Source: Microbacterium sp. zg-Y1090 (GTDB taxonomy: Bacteria > Actinomycetota > Actinomycetes > Actinomycetales > Microbacteriaceae). From it: DNA of 64,000 bases. A model generated the notes under the pieces. That model did not search any database, was not told the origin of the DNA, and was given only the letters and a program-made list of their open reading frames with translations. Below, one piece after another: positions 50,564 to 58,428 of the stretch. Both the position numbers and the translations under genes were made by a program. The stretch's first letter is position 1. Every line of letters begins with the position of its first letter. The stretch spans positions 2,418,001 through 2,482,000 of the forward strand of contig NZ_CP126742.1 in the NCBI RefSeq assembly GCF_030246945.1, given 5' to 3'.

Positions 50564-52012
50564 ATGCGCGACGACGACGCGCCCCCGCGGGGCGATGACG
50601 ACCATGGCGCGTCGGCGCAGCAGGCGCCGTCCGTCGAGGTGCCCGCGGGCACGGACGCGGCTGCTGTTGGGGGTGAGGCCGCGAACGCGGCTGCGGATCC
50701 GGCCCACTGGCTGCGCAACGTCGTGCTGTTCCTGGGCGGGCAGACCGTGAGTCTGTTCGGCTCCATGCTCGTGCAGTACACCGTCTTCTGGTACCTCACG
50801 CTGACCTACCAGCGCGGCGACATCATGGCCCTCGCCGCGGTGTTCGGCTTCCTGCCGCAGGCCATCGTGTCGATCTTCGGCGGGGTCTGGGCCGACCGGC
50901 ACAACCGCAAGTACCTCATCATGGCGGCCGATGCCGCGATCGCGCTGACGACGCTCGCGCTGGCCGTCATCATGATGACCGGGTACGACGGGGTGTGGCT
51001 GATCTTCCTCACCCTGGCGATCCGCTCGGCGGGCGCGGGCATCCAGACCCCGGCGGTCTCCGCGCTCATCCCGCAGATCACCCCCGCGCGCAACCTCATG
51101 CGCATCAACGGGATCAACGGGTCGATCCAGTCGGCGATGGCGCTGCTGGCGCCCGCCGCTGCCGGCGCCGTCTTCGCGTGGGCGGCGACGGCGTGGGGTG
51201 GATCGGCGGCCTCGCTCATCCCGATCTTCTTCATCGACGTGGTCACCGCGGCCATCGGCATCCTGCTGCTGGCCTTCGTGCCCGTCGCCGCGGTGCGCCG
51301 CGCCGCCGACGCCCCGACCGGCTACTTCGCCGACCTCGTGGAGGGGGTGCGCTACGTCGCTCACCACGCGTTCCTCCGGTGGCTGCTGGCGCTGTTCGCG
51401 ATCATCTTCCTGCTCACGGTGGCGCCCTCCAACCTCACCCCGCTCATGCTCGTGCGCTCCTTCGACGCCGGCGAGCAGCAGAACATCACGAACCTCGCCG
51501 TGCTCGAGATCGCCTTCAGCGTGGGCATGATGCTCGGCGGCATCGTCGTCGCCTCGTTCTTCGCCAAGCGCAGCCGCATCGGGATGATCGTCACCTCGGC
51601 GCTCGTGTTCGGCCTCCTGGCGGTGGGGATGGGACTCTCCCCCAACGTGTGGGTCTTCTTCGCGTTCATGTTCCTCGTGGGCCTGGCCGTTCCGTTCTTC
51701 TCGACGCCGTCGTTCACCCTGCTGCAGGAGACCGTCGAGCCGGAGCGGCAGGGACGCGTCTTCGGCTTCGTCGGCATCGTCATGGCCGTGGCGATGCCGC
51801 TGGGCATGTCGGTTCTGGGGCCGCTGGCCGACGTCGTCGCCATCGAGGTGCTGCTCGTGGCCACCGGCATCCTGACCTTCGTCGTGGTGGCTGCGGCGGT
51901 GGGACTTCCCGTCGGGCGACGGGCGGTGCAGGCCGCGCGCGATGCATCCCGCGCCGAAGACCCGGTGGCTGCGGCCGCCGCCGCCGACGCGGCGATGCAC
52001 GACGGGCGATGA
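50564..52012 (+). CDS. MFS transporter (MFS_3, multidrug-efflux-like)
   Basis: The 482-aa protein has an acidic and Ala-rich cytoplasmic N-terminus of about 45 residues and about 12 membrane helices. The first helix is followed by FGSMLVQYTVFWYLTLTYQR, and the loop between helices two and three has GGVWADRHNRKYLIM, the MFS motif A variant DRXXRK. AIRSAGAGIQTPAVSALIPQ is typical for the MFS_3/enterobactin exporter-like group. The C-terminal tail of about 30 residues is Ala-rich. It likely exports small molecules by proton exchange; the substrate cannot be told. Confidence 0.87.
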   Translation: MRDDDAPPRGDDDHGASAQQAPSVEVPAGTDAAAVGGEAANAAADPAHWLRNVVLFLGGQTVSLFGSMLVQYTVFWYLTLTYQRGDIMALAAVFGFLPQAIVSIFGGVWADRHNRKYLIMAADAAIALTTLALAVIMMTGYDGVWLIFLTLAIRSAGAGIQTPAVSALIPQITPARNLMRINGINGSIQSAMALLAPAAAGAVFAWAATAWGGSAASLIPIFFIDVVTAAIGILLLAFVPVAAVRRAADAPTGYFADLVEGVRYVAHHAFLRWLLALFAIIFLLTVAPSNLTPLMLVRSFDAGEQQNITNLAVLEIAFSVGMMLGGIVVASFFAKRSRIGMIVTSALVFGLLAVGMGLSPNVWVFFAFMFLVGLAVPFFSTPSFTLLQETVEPERQGRVFGFVGIVMAVAMPLGMSVLGPLADVVAIEVLLVATGILTFVVVAAAVGLPVGRRAVQAARDASRAEDPVAAAAAADAAMHDGR

Positions 52013-52040
52013 CCCGCCGGAGCGGATCCGCCGCTCTCGC

Positions 52041-52046
52041 TAGGCT
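52041..52046 (+). promoter_or_regulatory. -10 element of the GNAT gene, leaderless type
   Basis: TAGGCT ends 6 nt before GTG 52053. It is the same hexamer as at the carboxylase alpha gene. Confidence 0.5.
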
Positions 52047-52052
52047 CGGAAC

Positions 52053-52631
52053 GTGCTGCTGATTGACCCCATCGTCCTGGAGAACGCCCACGTGCGCCTG
52101 GAGCCCCTGGACGATCGGCACGCGCCCGACCTCGCGGCGGCATCCGCAGGGCTCGAGCACACGTGGTACACCTCCGTCCCCACGCCCGCCGGCATCGACG
52201 ACGAGATCGCGCGACGTCGCGCGATGCAGGATGCCGGGACGATGAACGCCTGGGCGATCGTGCGGGAGGGCACCGCGGTCGGGATGACGACGTTCTGCGG
52301 CATCGACCAGGCGAACCGTCACGTCGAGATCGGCTACACGTGGCTCGCACTGTCGGCGCAGCGGACAGCGGTGAACACCGCGGCGAAGCTGCTGCTGCTC
52401 GGGCACGCTTTCGACGCGTGCGCCGCGATCGCGGTGGAGTTCCGCACCCACTGGCACAACCGGCAGTCGCGCCAGGCGATCGCGCGGCTCGGGGCGAAGC
52501 AGGACGGCGTGCTGCGCAACCACCGGCTTGGTCCGGGCGGCACGCTGCGCGACACCGTGGTGTTCTCGATCCTCCCGCACGAGTGGCCGGCGGTGTGCCT
52601 CGGGCTCGAGGAGCGACTGCGCCGCGGCTGA
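52053..52631 (+). CDS. GNAT family N-acetyltransferase (RimJ/RimL-like)
   Basis: The 192-aa protein resembles the RimJ/RimL branch of GNAT enzymes: VLENAHVRLEPLDDRHAPDL at the N-terminus, MNAWAIVREGTAVGMTTFCG, HVEIGYTWLALSAQRTAVNT with the EIGYTWL strand, and a conserved asparagine block WHNRQSRQAIARLGAKQDGV that contacts acetyl-CoA. GTG 52053 is used, 6 nt after a TAGGCT. It probably acetylates a protein N-terminus or small amine; the substrate is unknown. The gene precedes the first repeat array. Confidence 0.85.
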   Translation: MLLIDPIVLENAHVRLEPLDDRHAPDLAAASAGLEHTWYTSVPTPAGIDDEIARRRAMQDAGTMNAWAIVREGTAVGMTTFCGIDQANRHVEIGYTWLALSAQRTAVNTAAKLLLLGHAFDACAAIAVEFRTHWHNRQSRQAIARLGAKQDGVLRNHRLGPGGTLRDTVVFSILPHEWPAVCLGLEERLRRG

Positions 52632-52660
52632 CGGCGCCGGCCCGGTCACCCCCACCCTTT

Positions 52661-52771
52661 CCCGGCTCGGGAACCCACACGCGACCCAAACCCCCACCAC
52701 CCCCGGCTCGGGAACCCACACGCGACCCAAACCCCCGCCACCCCCGGCTCGGGAACCCACACGCGACCCAA
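52661..52771. repeat. Tandem repeat array 1 (41-bp units, 2.7 copies)
   Basis: Units begin at 52661, 52702 and 52743 with CCCGGCTCGGGAACCCACAC, followed by GCGACCCAAACCCCC and a variable CACC-rich joint. The period of 41 is not a multiple of three, so these are not protein repeats. The array lies between the GNAT gene and the AbiEi-like gene, in the same orientation as array 2. The remainder of 52632-52874 holds no other recognisable feature. Confidence 0.9.
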
Positions 52772-52874
52772 GGGCGCGGTGACGCCTCCTCCACACGGCG
52801 GGGATGCCGCGACCTGTCCACCATCCGGGACTTCGCCGTCGCACTTGCGCGCCCGGGGGGACGACGCTCGGACC

Positions 52875-53825
52875 ATGACCGACGGCATCCCCCTGCTCAC
52901 CCTCGACGATCTCCGCGCACGCGGACTGCCGTCGCGCCGGGTCGCTGCCGAGGCGGCGGGCGGGAGCCTGGTGCGACTGCGGCGAGGCATCTACGTCGAT
53001 GCGGCCAGATGGCGGTCGGCTTATCCGGAGCAGCGCATCGTCGCCCGTGCGCACGCGCTGGCCGCCGTCTCGGCCCGCCGTCCGGTCTTCGCGTACGAGA
53101 CGGCGCTCGCGCTGCTCGGTCAGCCGCTCTACCGCGCAAGTCACGACCGGGTGCACGTCATCGCGGATGCCGATCGCACCGGGCCTGCCCACGGCGTGGT
53201 GCGCCACCGCGGCGAGCCCGACCACGACGTGGTCGAGGTCGCCGGCCTGTTGTGCACGAACCTGGCGCGCTCCGTGGCCGATGTGGCTCGGACGGCGTCC
53301 TTCGAGCAGGCGGCCACGTCGGCCGACGCGGCGCTTCACACGCTGTTCGCGCCGCGCGACGGCGCCTACGACCTCTCCGGTGCAGGTGAGTTCCGTGAGT
53401 GCGTCCGTGGGATCGCGCGGACGAGAGCCCACGGCATCCGTCGCGCCGAGCGGGTTCTGGATTTCGCCGACGGAAGGGCGCATCTGCCCGGTGAGACGAT
53501 CAGTCGCATCCGGCTGGTGGAGCTCGGTTTCCGGCGGATCCGGTTGCAGGCTGCCGTGCCCTCACCTTCGGGCAGCTACTTCGTCGACTTCGCTCTCGAC
53601 GACGCCGACGCGTTCGGGGAGTTCGACGGGACCATCAAGTATCAGGACGGCGGGATGCTGGACGGGCGCTCGCGCGCGGACGTGTTCGACGCGGAGAAGC
53701 AGCGAGAGGACTGGATCCGCGGCACCACCCAACGCCGACTCGCGAGGTGGGGTTGGCCGCACGTGGCCACCGCGGCGGCGCTCGGTGAACGGCTCGGTGC
53801 CTTCGGCATCCACCCACCGCGCTGA
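52875..53825 (+). CDS. AbiEi-like transcriptional regulator domain protein with C-terminal nuclease-like region
   Basis: The 316-aa protein has an N-terminal winged-helix of the AbiEi type (residues about 6-55): LLTLDDLRARGLPSRRVAAE then GSLVRLRRGIYVDA, followed by an antitoxin-like middle (YETALALLGQPLY, LCTNLARSVADVAR). The C-terminal part has FVDFALDDADAFGEFDGTIK and QREDWIRGT, resembling the D-E-K core of the restriction-endonuclease-like (DUF559-type) fold. Such proteins are numerous in actinobacteria, usually without an AbiEii toxin; none is adjacent here. ATG 52875 is used; GACGCT lies 6 nt upstream. It is flanked by two arrays of the same repeat. Function is unproven. Confidence 0.78.
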   Translation: MTDGIPLLTLDDLRARGLPSRRVAAEAAGGSLVRLRRGIYVDAARWRSAYPEQRIVARAHALAAVSARRPVFAYETALALLGQPLYRASHDRVHVIADADRTGPAHGVVRHRGEPDHDVVEVAGLLCTNLARSVADVARTASFEQAATSADAALHTLFAPRDGAYDLSGAGEFRECVRGIARTRAHGIRRAERVLDFADGRAHLPGETISRIRLVELGFRRIRLQAAVPSPSGSYFVDFALDDADAFGEFDGTIKYQDGGMLDGRSRADVFDAEKQREDWIRGTTQRRLARWGWPHVATAAALGERLGAFGIHPPR

Positions 53826-53831
53826 CCCGAT

Positions 53832-54030
53832 CACCCGGGTTCGGGAACCGATATGCGACCCAAACCCCCGAAACACCCGGCTCGGGAACCGACACGCGAC
53901 CCAAACCCCCGAAACACCCGGCTCGGGAACCGACACGCGACCCAAACCCCGCAACACCCGGCTCGGGAACCGACACGCGACCCAAACCCCGCAACACCCG
54001 GCTCGGGAACCGACACGCGACCCATACCCC
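53832..54030. repeat. Tandem repeat array 2 (40-42-bp units, 5 copies)
   Basis: Units begin at 53832, 53874, 53915, 53955 and 53995, each with CACCCGGCTCGGGAACCGAC (the first is more diverged, with TT for CT and TAT for CAC), then ACGCGACCCAAACCCC and a short GAAA or GCAA joint. It differs from array 1 mainly in GAACCGAC versus GAACCCAC. The array lies between the AbiEi-like gene and the 3' end of the PTS regulator gene. A 9-bp repeat, GACCGCGGC x3.4, follows at 54050-54080. Confidence 0.92.
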
Positions 54031-54049
54031 GGCGAGGCGGCGAGGCCGC

Positions 54050-54080
54050 GACCGCGGCGACCGCGGCGACCGCGGCGACC
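54050..54080. repeat. Short 9-bp tandem repeat
   Basis: GACCGCGGC occurs three times in a row from 54050 with a partial fourth copy, next to array 2 and just before the 3' end of the PTS regulator gene. Probably slippage-derived. Confidence 0.8.
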
Positions 54081-54102
54081 GAACCCCGCGCGGCCGCCGA
54101 CG

Positions 54103-56022
54103 TCAGCCGTCGATGACGGCGACCAGCTCATCCAGGAACGACGCGAAGTCGGTCCCGCGGCGCACGATCCGCTGCACGCTGTCGCGCTCGCTGAAGACCT
54201 CGACGAACTGCTCGAACACCGTCTGGAACGCGGCGCGGTCGCCCTCGGAGAACGCCGTGAACGCCACGACCTGCACACGGCCCTCACCCCACGCGATCGA
54301 CGGCTCGGCGATGCCGATCGCGATCGCGGTGCGGGTGGCGGTCATTCCGATCGCGTGCGGCACGGCGAGCGCATCGGTGAACGCGGTGGACGAAAGACCC
54401 TCCCGCTCGATCGTGCGCTGCACGTACCCCTCGTCGATGATGCCCTCGGCCACGAGCGTCTCGCCGAGCCGACGGATCACCGCCTCTTCTCCGCCCTCGC
54501 CGTCGAGCCCCCGCACGAAGGCGGTCGGCGAGAAGTACCGCTCCAGCTCCTCGCGCAGGCGGGCCAGGCGGCGTCCCCGCCGCACCCTGCCGGCCGCCGC
54601 CTGCACACGCTCCACGTCGGCCTCGGTGAGGAACGGCTGGATCCGCACGATCCGCTCGCCCGGCGCCGGCGGCTCGATGGTCGTCAGCACCAGGTCGGTG
54701 CGGATTCCCGCCCAGTCGGGGTCGACGCGGGTCTCCACCCCGACGACCTCCACCACCTGCCCGAGCGAGCGGTCGACACTCGAGCGCAGCAGCTCGTGCA
54801 GCTCGTAATAGCCGGGGCAGACGATCGTCGCCGTGAGCATCTGGTCGGCGCGGCGGCTGCGCTCCAGGCGCCCCCCGACGTGCATGGCGATGTAGGCGAT
54901 CTCGTCGTCCATCAGCGTGATGTCGAGCCGGTCGGCCAGGCGGCTGGCGATGTAGACGGCGACTTCGAAGATCATCGGGTAGGTCGATTTGAGCGAGCGC
55001 GTCAGCGGGTTGCGCGACCACGCCTGCGCCCGCGCGCGCTGCTGCAGGTTCTGCACGTGCAGGGCGAGGCGCACGATGAAGTCCTCGTGGGCGATGTCGA
55101 CGAGGAACTCCGCCGCCGCCGCCATCACCACCTCCCGCACGGCGCGTTCGATATCGGGGTCCAGCCGCTTCATGGCCCGATCGTCGGGCGCGGTGCCGGG
55201 GGCCACGACGCGGGTGAGCACCAGGTTCGCCAGATGCCTGACGTCCCCCACCCCGAGCTGCACCCCCAGGTGCGCGAAGCTCAGACGGTCGATGAGGGCG
55301 CCGATCTCGGCGCGCGCCTCGTCGTCGTCGGATGCCGCGCCCTCCAGAGCCCGATCCCGCGCCACCCTGTCCGCGGCGATGGCGATGTGCATGACGACGT
55401 CGGCGATGCCGAGCTCGTTGACGAAGTAGCCGAGCGCGCCGAGCCCGGCGACGAGCTCGGTCTTGAACGGCCCGAACGCCTGCGCGCCGACGGATTCCGT
55501 CCCGAGCGTGCGGCGCAGCGCCTCGATGTCGAACGAGCCCGCATCCATCTCGTCGTGGGCGAGCCGGCTGAGCAGCCGCCGCTGGGCGGCCTCGGTGCCG
55601 CGCAGCCGCGCACGCGACGCCGAGCGCTCGAGCGTGAGCTCGGTCCCCCCGAGCAGTCCGCGCACCCGCGCAAGATCGGCATCCACCGTCGCGGGGCTGA
55701 CGTGCAGGCGATCCGCCGTCTCGAACACATCGATGCCCTGATGCTCGTCCAGCAGCGTTCGCACCAGGGCGTGCAGTCGGTCGCGGGGGGTGCCGGCGTC
55801 TGTCTCGGCCCGCAGCGCCGTGCCCGCCTCCTGCCCTGCCCGGTACCCGAGCGGACCGGATTCGACCGCCCCGCCGCCCGGCACCCGGGCGTTGACGGCA
55901 GTGACATAGCTGCGCACGCTGCGCGGGGTGACCCCCAGGGAGTCGGCGAGCGTCGCCGCCGTGCGCCATTCGCCGTCTCGGGTGAGCAGTGCCAGGAGGC
56001 GGTCCTGCCTTGCTCTGGTCAC
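54103..56022 (-). CDS. PRD-containing PTS regulator (MtlR/BglG-type activator with EIIB- and EIIA-like domains)
   Basis: The 639-aa regulator has an N-terminal winged helix (residues 1-60, RQDRLLALLTRDGEWRTAAT then SLGVTPRSVRSYV), a second HTH (VFETADRLHVSPATVDADLA), two PRD domains (about 180-290 and 300-400; IADVVMHIAIAADR and EIAYIAMHVGGRLER hold candidate His sites), an EIIB-like domain and a C-terminal EIIA domain with His556 in ALAVPHAIGM. This is the layout of MtlR-type activators controlled by PTS phosphorylation. It lies divergent from the mannitol PTS genes, which it presumably controls through the gap 56023-56147. Its 3' end faces repeat array 2. Confidence 0.9.
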   Translation of the reverse strand: MTRARQDRLLALLTRDGEWRTAATLADSLGVTPRSVRSYVTAVNARVPGGGAVESGPLGYRAGQEAGTALRAETDAGTPRDRLHALVRTLLDEHQGIDVFETADRLHVSPATVDADLARVRGLLGGTELTLERSASRARLRGTEAAQRRLLSRLAHDEMDAGSFDIEALRRTLGTESVGAQAFGPFKTELVAGLGALGYFVNELGIADVVMHIAIAADRVARDRALEGAASDDDEARAEIGALIDRLSFAHLGVQLGVGDVRHLANLVLTRVVAPGTAPDDRAMKRLDPDIERAVREVVMAAAAEFLVDIAHEDFIVRLALHVQNLQQRARAQAWSRNPLTRSLKSTYPMIFEVAVYIASRLADRLDITLMDDEIAYIAMHVGGRLERSRRADQMLTATIVCPGYYELHELLRSSVDRSLGQVVEVVGVETRVDPDWAGIRTDLVLTTIEPPAPGERIVRIQPFLTEADVERVQAAAGRVRRGRRLARLREELERYFSPTAFVRGLDGEGGEEAVIRRLGETLVAEGIIDEGYVQRTIEREGLSSTAFTDALAVPHAIGMTATRTAIAIGIAEPSIAWGEGRVQVVAFTAFSEGDRAAFQTVFEQFVEVFSERDSVQRIVRRGTDFASFLDELVAVIDG

Positions 56023-56072
56023 GTGGATCTCCCCGAATACGGCGCCGGCTCCCAGTCAACCACGCCCCCACC

Positions 56073-56101
56073 TTCCGCCCCTGCGGAAGCAACCCTGGTT
56101 G
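56073..56101. promoter_or_regulatory. Two adjacent inverted repeats, probable operator
   Basis: TTCCGC (56073-56078) is inverted as GCGGAA (56083-56088) with CCCT between, and CAACC (56090-56094) is inverted as GGTTG (56097-56101) with CT between. The second overlaps the -35 at 56099. They lie between the divergent regulator and the PTS operon, so binding of the regulator is likely, but not shown. Confidence 0.5.
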
Positions 56102-56127
56102 TCCACTCCCAGCGGATTCACCACAAT
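56099..56127 (+). promoter_or_regulatory. Promoter of the PTS operon
   Basis: TTGTCC (56099-56104) and CACAAT (56122-56127) are separated by exactly 17 bp. Transcription would begin near 56133, and the ribosome site GGAGGAAGG (56132-56140) precedes ATG 56148 closely. It is the best -35/-10 pair seen in the window. Confidence 0.55.
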
Positions 56128-56147
56128 GGCCGGAGGAAGGCAGGTCG

Positions 56148-56465
56148 ATGAGGATCCTCGTGGTGTGCGCAGCGGGAGCGTCGAGCACGTTCGTCGCGCA
56201 ACGGGTGCGCCACGCCGCACACGACCGTGGTCTGCCCTACGCCGCCTTTGCGGGTACGGAGCAATCGCTTACCATCGATCTCGACTCGGCCGACGTCGTG
56301 CTGGTGGGCCCGCACCTCACGTACGCACTCGAGGACATCCGACGGGTGGCAGAGCCCCGCGGTACCGCCGTGGTGCTTCTCCCCGACGACATCTTCAGCG
56401 ACCACGACGGCAGCCGCACGCTCGCTTTCGTCCAAGACGCCCTCAAAGAGACGGAGACCTTGTGA
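56148..56465 (+). CDS. PTS EIIB component (lactose/cellobiose type), orphan
   Basis: The 105-aa protein starts RILVVCAAGASSTFVAQRVR; Cys7 in the CAAGASS loop is the expected phospho-cysteine of PTS IIB (PF02302) domains. The rest (DVVLVGPHLTYALEDIRRVA) fits the same fold. No EIIC or EIIA of a beta-glucoside type is nearby; the mannitol permease at 58425 has its own IIB. It heads the operon IIB-HPr-EI-mtlA, with strong GGAGGAAGG, and its stop overlaps the GTG of HPr. It may be a phospho-relay or regulatory subunit; which sugar it serves is unknown. Confidence 0.82.
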   Translation: MRILVVCAAGASSTFVAQRVRHAAHDRGLPYAAFAGTEQSLTIDLDSADVVLVGPHLTYALEDIRRVAEPRGTAVVLLPDDIFSDHDGSRTLAFVQDALKETETL

Positions 56466-56734
56466 CTGCACTCACACGAACCGTGCGCGTCGGTTCGAAC
56501 AACGGACTGCACGCCCGCCCCGCGAAGATGTTCGCGCAGGCGGCGAAGGACTCCGGAATCCCCGTGACCATCGCGAAGGATGCCGGCGCGGCCGCCAACG
56601 CCGCCAGCATCCTCGGGGTGATCGCGCTCGGGGTGGAGCGCGGCGACTACGTGACCCTGACGGCCGACGGCGACGGAGCCGAAGCCATCCTCGATGAGCT
56701 GGCTGAGCTGCTGGCCACCGATCACGACGCCTGA
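56462..56734 (+). CDS. ptsH: Phosphocarrier protein HPr
   Basis: The 90-aa protein has active-site His17 in NNGLHARPAKMFAQAA and a Ser49 in NAASILGVIALG where regulatory Ser46 lies in Firmicutes. Actinobacteria lack HPr kinase as a rule, so that serine is probably not used. It carries phosphate from EI (next gene) to EIIA and perhaps the orphan EIIB. GTG overlaps the previous stop. The gene ends 20 bp before ptsI. Confidence 0.94.
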   Translation: MTALTRTVRVGSNNGLHARPAKMFAQAAKDSGIPVTIAKDAGAAANAASILGVIALGVERGDYVTLTADGDGAEAILDELAELLATDHDA

Positions 56735-56754
56735 TGAACGACGAAGGAGAAAAG

Positions 56755-58428
56755 ATGACCGAGCTGCGCGGAGTCGGAATCGGCCTGGGGGTGGCGCAGG
56801 GCCCGGTGGCCCGCATGTCCGAGCCGTTGCCCCCGCCGTCGGACGCGGCCAGCCAGCGCACTGCCGAGGAGGAGCGCGACCGCGCCCGCGCCTCGGTGGC
56901 TGCCGTCGCACGCGAGCTCGAAGAGCGCGGCGCGCACGCCGGCGGCGCCGCCCGTGACGTGCTCGAGGCGCAGGCGATGATGGCGGAGGATCCGGCGCTG
57001 CTGCAGCAGGTCGACGCCCGCATCGCGCAGGGCAAGACCGCCGAGTACGCCGTGTTCGACGCCTTCGCCTCGTTCCGCGAGCAGCTCACGGCCATGGGCG
57101 GCTACCTCGGCGAGCGCGCCGCCGACCTCGACGACGTCGCGCAGCGCGTCATCGCCCACCTGCAGGGCGTTCCCGCTCCGGGCGTGCCCGACCCCGGCCA
57201 CCCGTTCGTGCTCGTGGCCCGCGACCTCGCCCCGGCCGACACCGCGCTGCTGGACCTCGACAAGGTGCTGGCGCTGGTGACGAGCGATGGCGGACCGACC
57301 TCGCACACCGCGATCCTCGCCCGAGAGAAGGCGATCGTGGCCGTGGTGGGCGCTGCCGGCGCCACGAACCTCGCCGACGGCGACACGGTCATCGTCGATG
57401 CGGCGGCAGGTCTGGTGGTCAGCGAGCCCTCCGCCGAGGATCTCGCCCGTGCACAGCACCGTGCCGACGCCCGCGCGTCCGCGGCATCCGCCCCCATCAC
57501 CCCCGGCGCCCTCGCCGACGGCACGCCCGTGCCGCTGCTGGCCAACCTCGGCAAGCCCGAGGGGGCAGAGGAGGCCGTCGCGCTGGGAGCGGAGGGCGTG
57601 GGGCTGTTCCGCACGGAGTTCCTCTTCCTCAGTTCCAGCTCCGCACCCACCGTGGAGCAGCAGCGGGAGACGTACACGCAGCTGCTGCGGCACTTCCCCG
57701 GCAAGAAGGTGGTCGTGCGCGTGCTCGACGCCGGTGCCGACAAGCCGCTGGCCTTCCTCAACGACGCCCACGAGGACAATCCCGCTCTGGGCCTGCGCGG
57801 GCTGCGCGCCCTGCGCGCCAGCGAGGACATCCTGCGCGAGCAGTTGACCGCGCTGGCGCAGGCGGATGCCGCGACCGAGGCCGACGTGTGGGTGATGGCG
57901 CCGATGGTGTCCACGGTCGAGGAGGCACGGTACTTCACCGAGCTCGCCCGTGACTACGACCTCAAGATGGCCGGGATCATGGTCGAGGTCCCCTCGATCG
58001 CCCTCATGGCCGACAAGGCACTCGCCGTTGCGGACTTCGCCTCGATCGGCACGAACGACCTCACGCAGTACACCCTCGCCGCCGACCGTCTGCTCGGCTC
58101 GGTGGCAGCTTTCCAAGACCCCTGGCACCCCGCCGTGCTGCGCCTCATCCGCGAGGTCGGCGCCGCGGGGCAGGCCACCGGCAAGCCCGTCGGCATCTGC
58201 GGCGAGGCCGCAGCCGATCCGCTGCTGGCGGTCGTGCTCGTCGGTCTCGGCGCGTCGACCCTGTCGATGGCGCCCACCGCGCTGGCCGACGTGCGCGCCA
58301 GCCTGCTCACCCACACGTTCGGCGATGCGCAGCGCATCGCCGAAGCCGCCCTCACCGCCGACGACGCGGCGGGGGCACGCCTCGCGGCGCAGCAAGCCGC
58401 TACCCGAGAGAAGGAGACACAGCAATGA
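56755..58428 (+). CDS. ptsI: PTS phosphoenolpyruvate-protein phosphotransferase (enzyme I)
   Basis: The 557-aa enzyme transfers phosphate from PEP to HPr. It has active-site His184 in SDGGPTSHTAILAREKA, the PEP-binding GVGLFRTEFLFLS, FASIGTNDLTQYTLAADR and Cys482 in VGICGEAAADP. Length is normal though the N-terminal linker is short. ATG 56755 is chosen over 56734 because AAGGAGA lies 5 nt ahead. The stop overlaps the mtlA start (ATGA), so EI is cotranslated with the mannitol permease. This places the general PTS proteins within a sugar-specific operon. Confidence 0.95.
   Translation: MTELRGVGIGLGVAQGPVARMSEPLPPPSDAASQRTAEEERDRARASVAAVARELEERGAHAGGAARDVLEAQAMMAEDPALLQQVDARIAQGKTAEYAVFDAFASFREQLTAMGGYLGERAADLDDVAQRVIAHLQGVPAPGVPDPGHPFVLVARDLAPADTALLDLDKVLALVTSDGGPTSHTAILAREKAIVAVVGAAGATNLADGDTVIVDAAAGLVVSEPSAEDLARAQHRADARASAASAPITPGALADGTPVPLLANLGKPEGAEEAVALGAEGVGLFRTEFLFLSSSSAPTVEQQRETYTQLLRHFPGKKVVVRVLDAGADKPLAFLNDAHEDNPALGLRGLRALRASEDILREQLTALAQADAATEADVWVMAPMVSTVEEARYFTELARDYDLKMAGIMVEVPSIALMADKALAVADFASIGTNDLTQYTLAADRLLGSVAAFQDPWHPAVLRLIREVGAAGQATGKPVGICGEAAADPLLAVVLVGLGASTLSMAPTALADVRASLLTHTFGDAQRIAEAALTADDAAGARLAAQQAATREKETQQ

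Noticed and set aside
52646..53997. Minus-strand reading frames through the repeats that appear as Gly/Val/Arg repeat proteins
   Set aside because: Unit lengths of 40-42 bp shift frame and the 'protein repeat' is inconsistent; the frames also run antisense to a convincing gene.
52661..54030. The two repeat arrays as CRISPR
   Set aside because: Repeats of 40-42 bp follow one another with nearly constant short joints and no unique spacers, and no cas genes are near.
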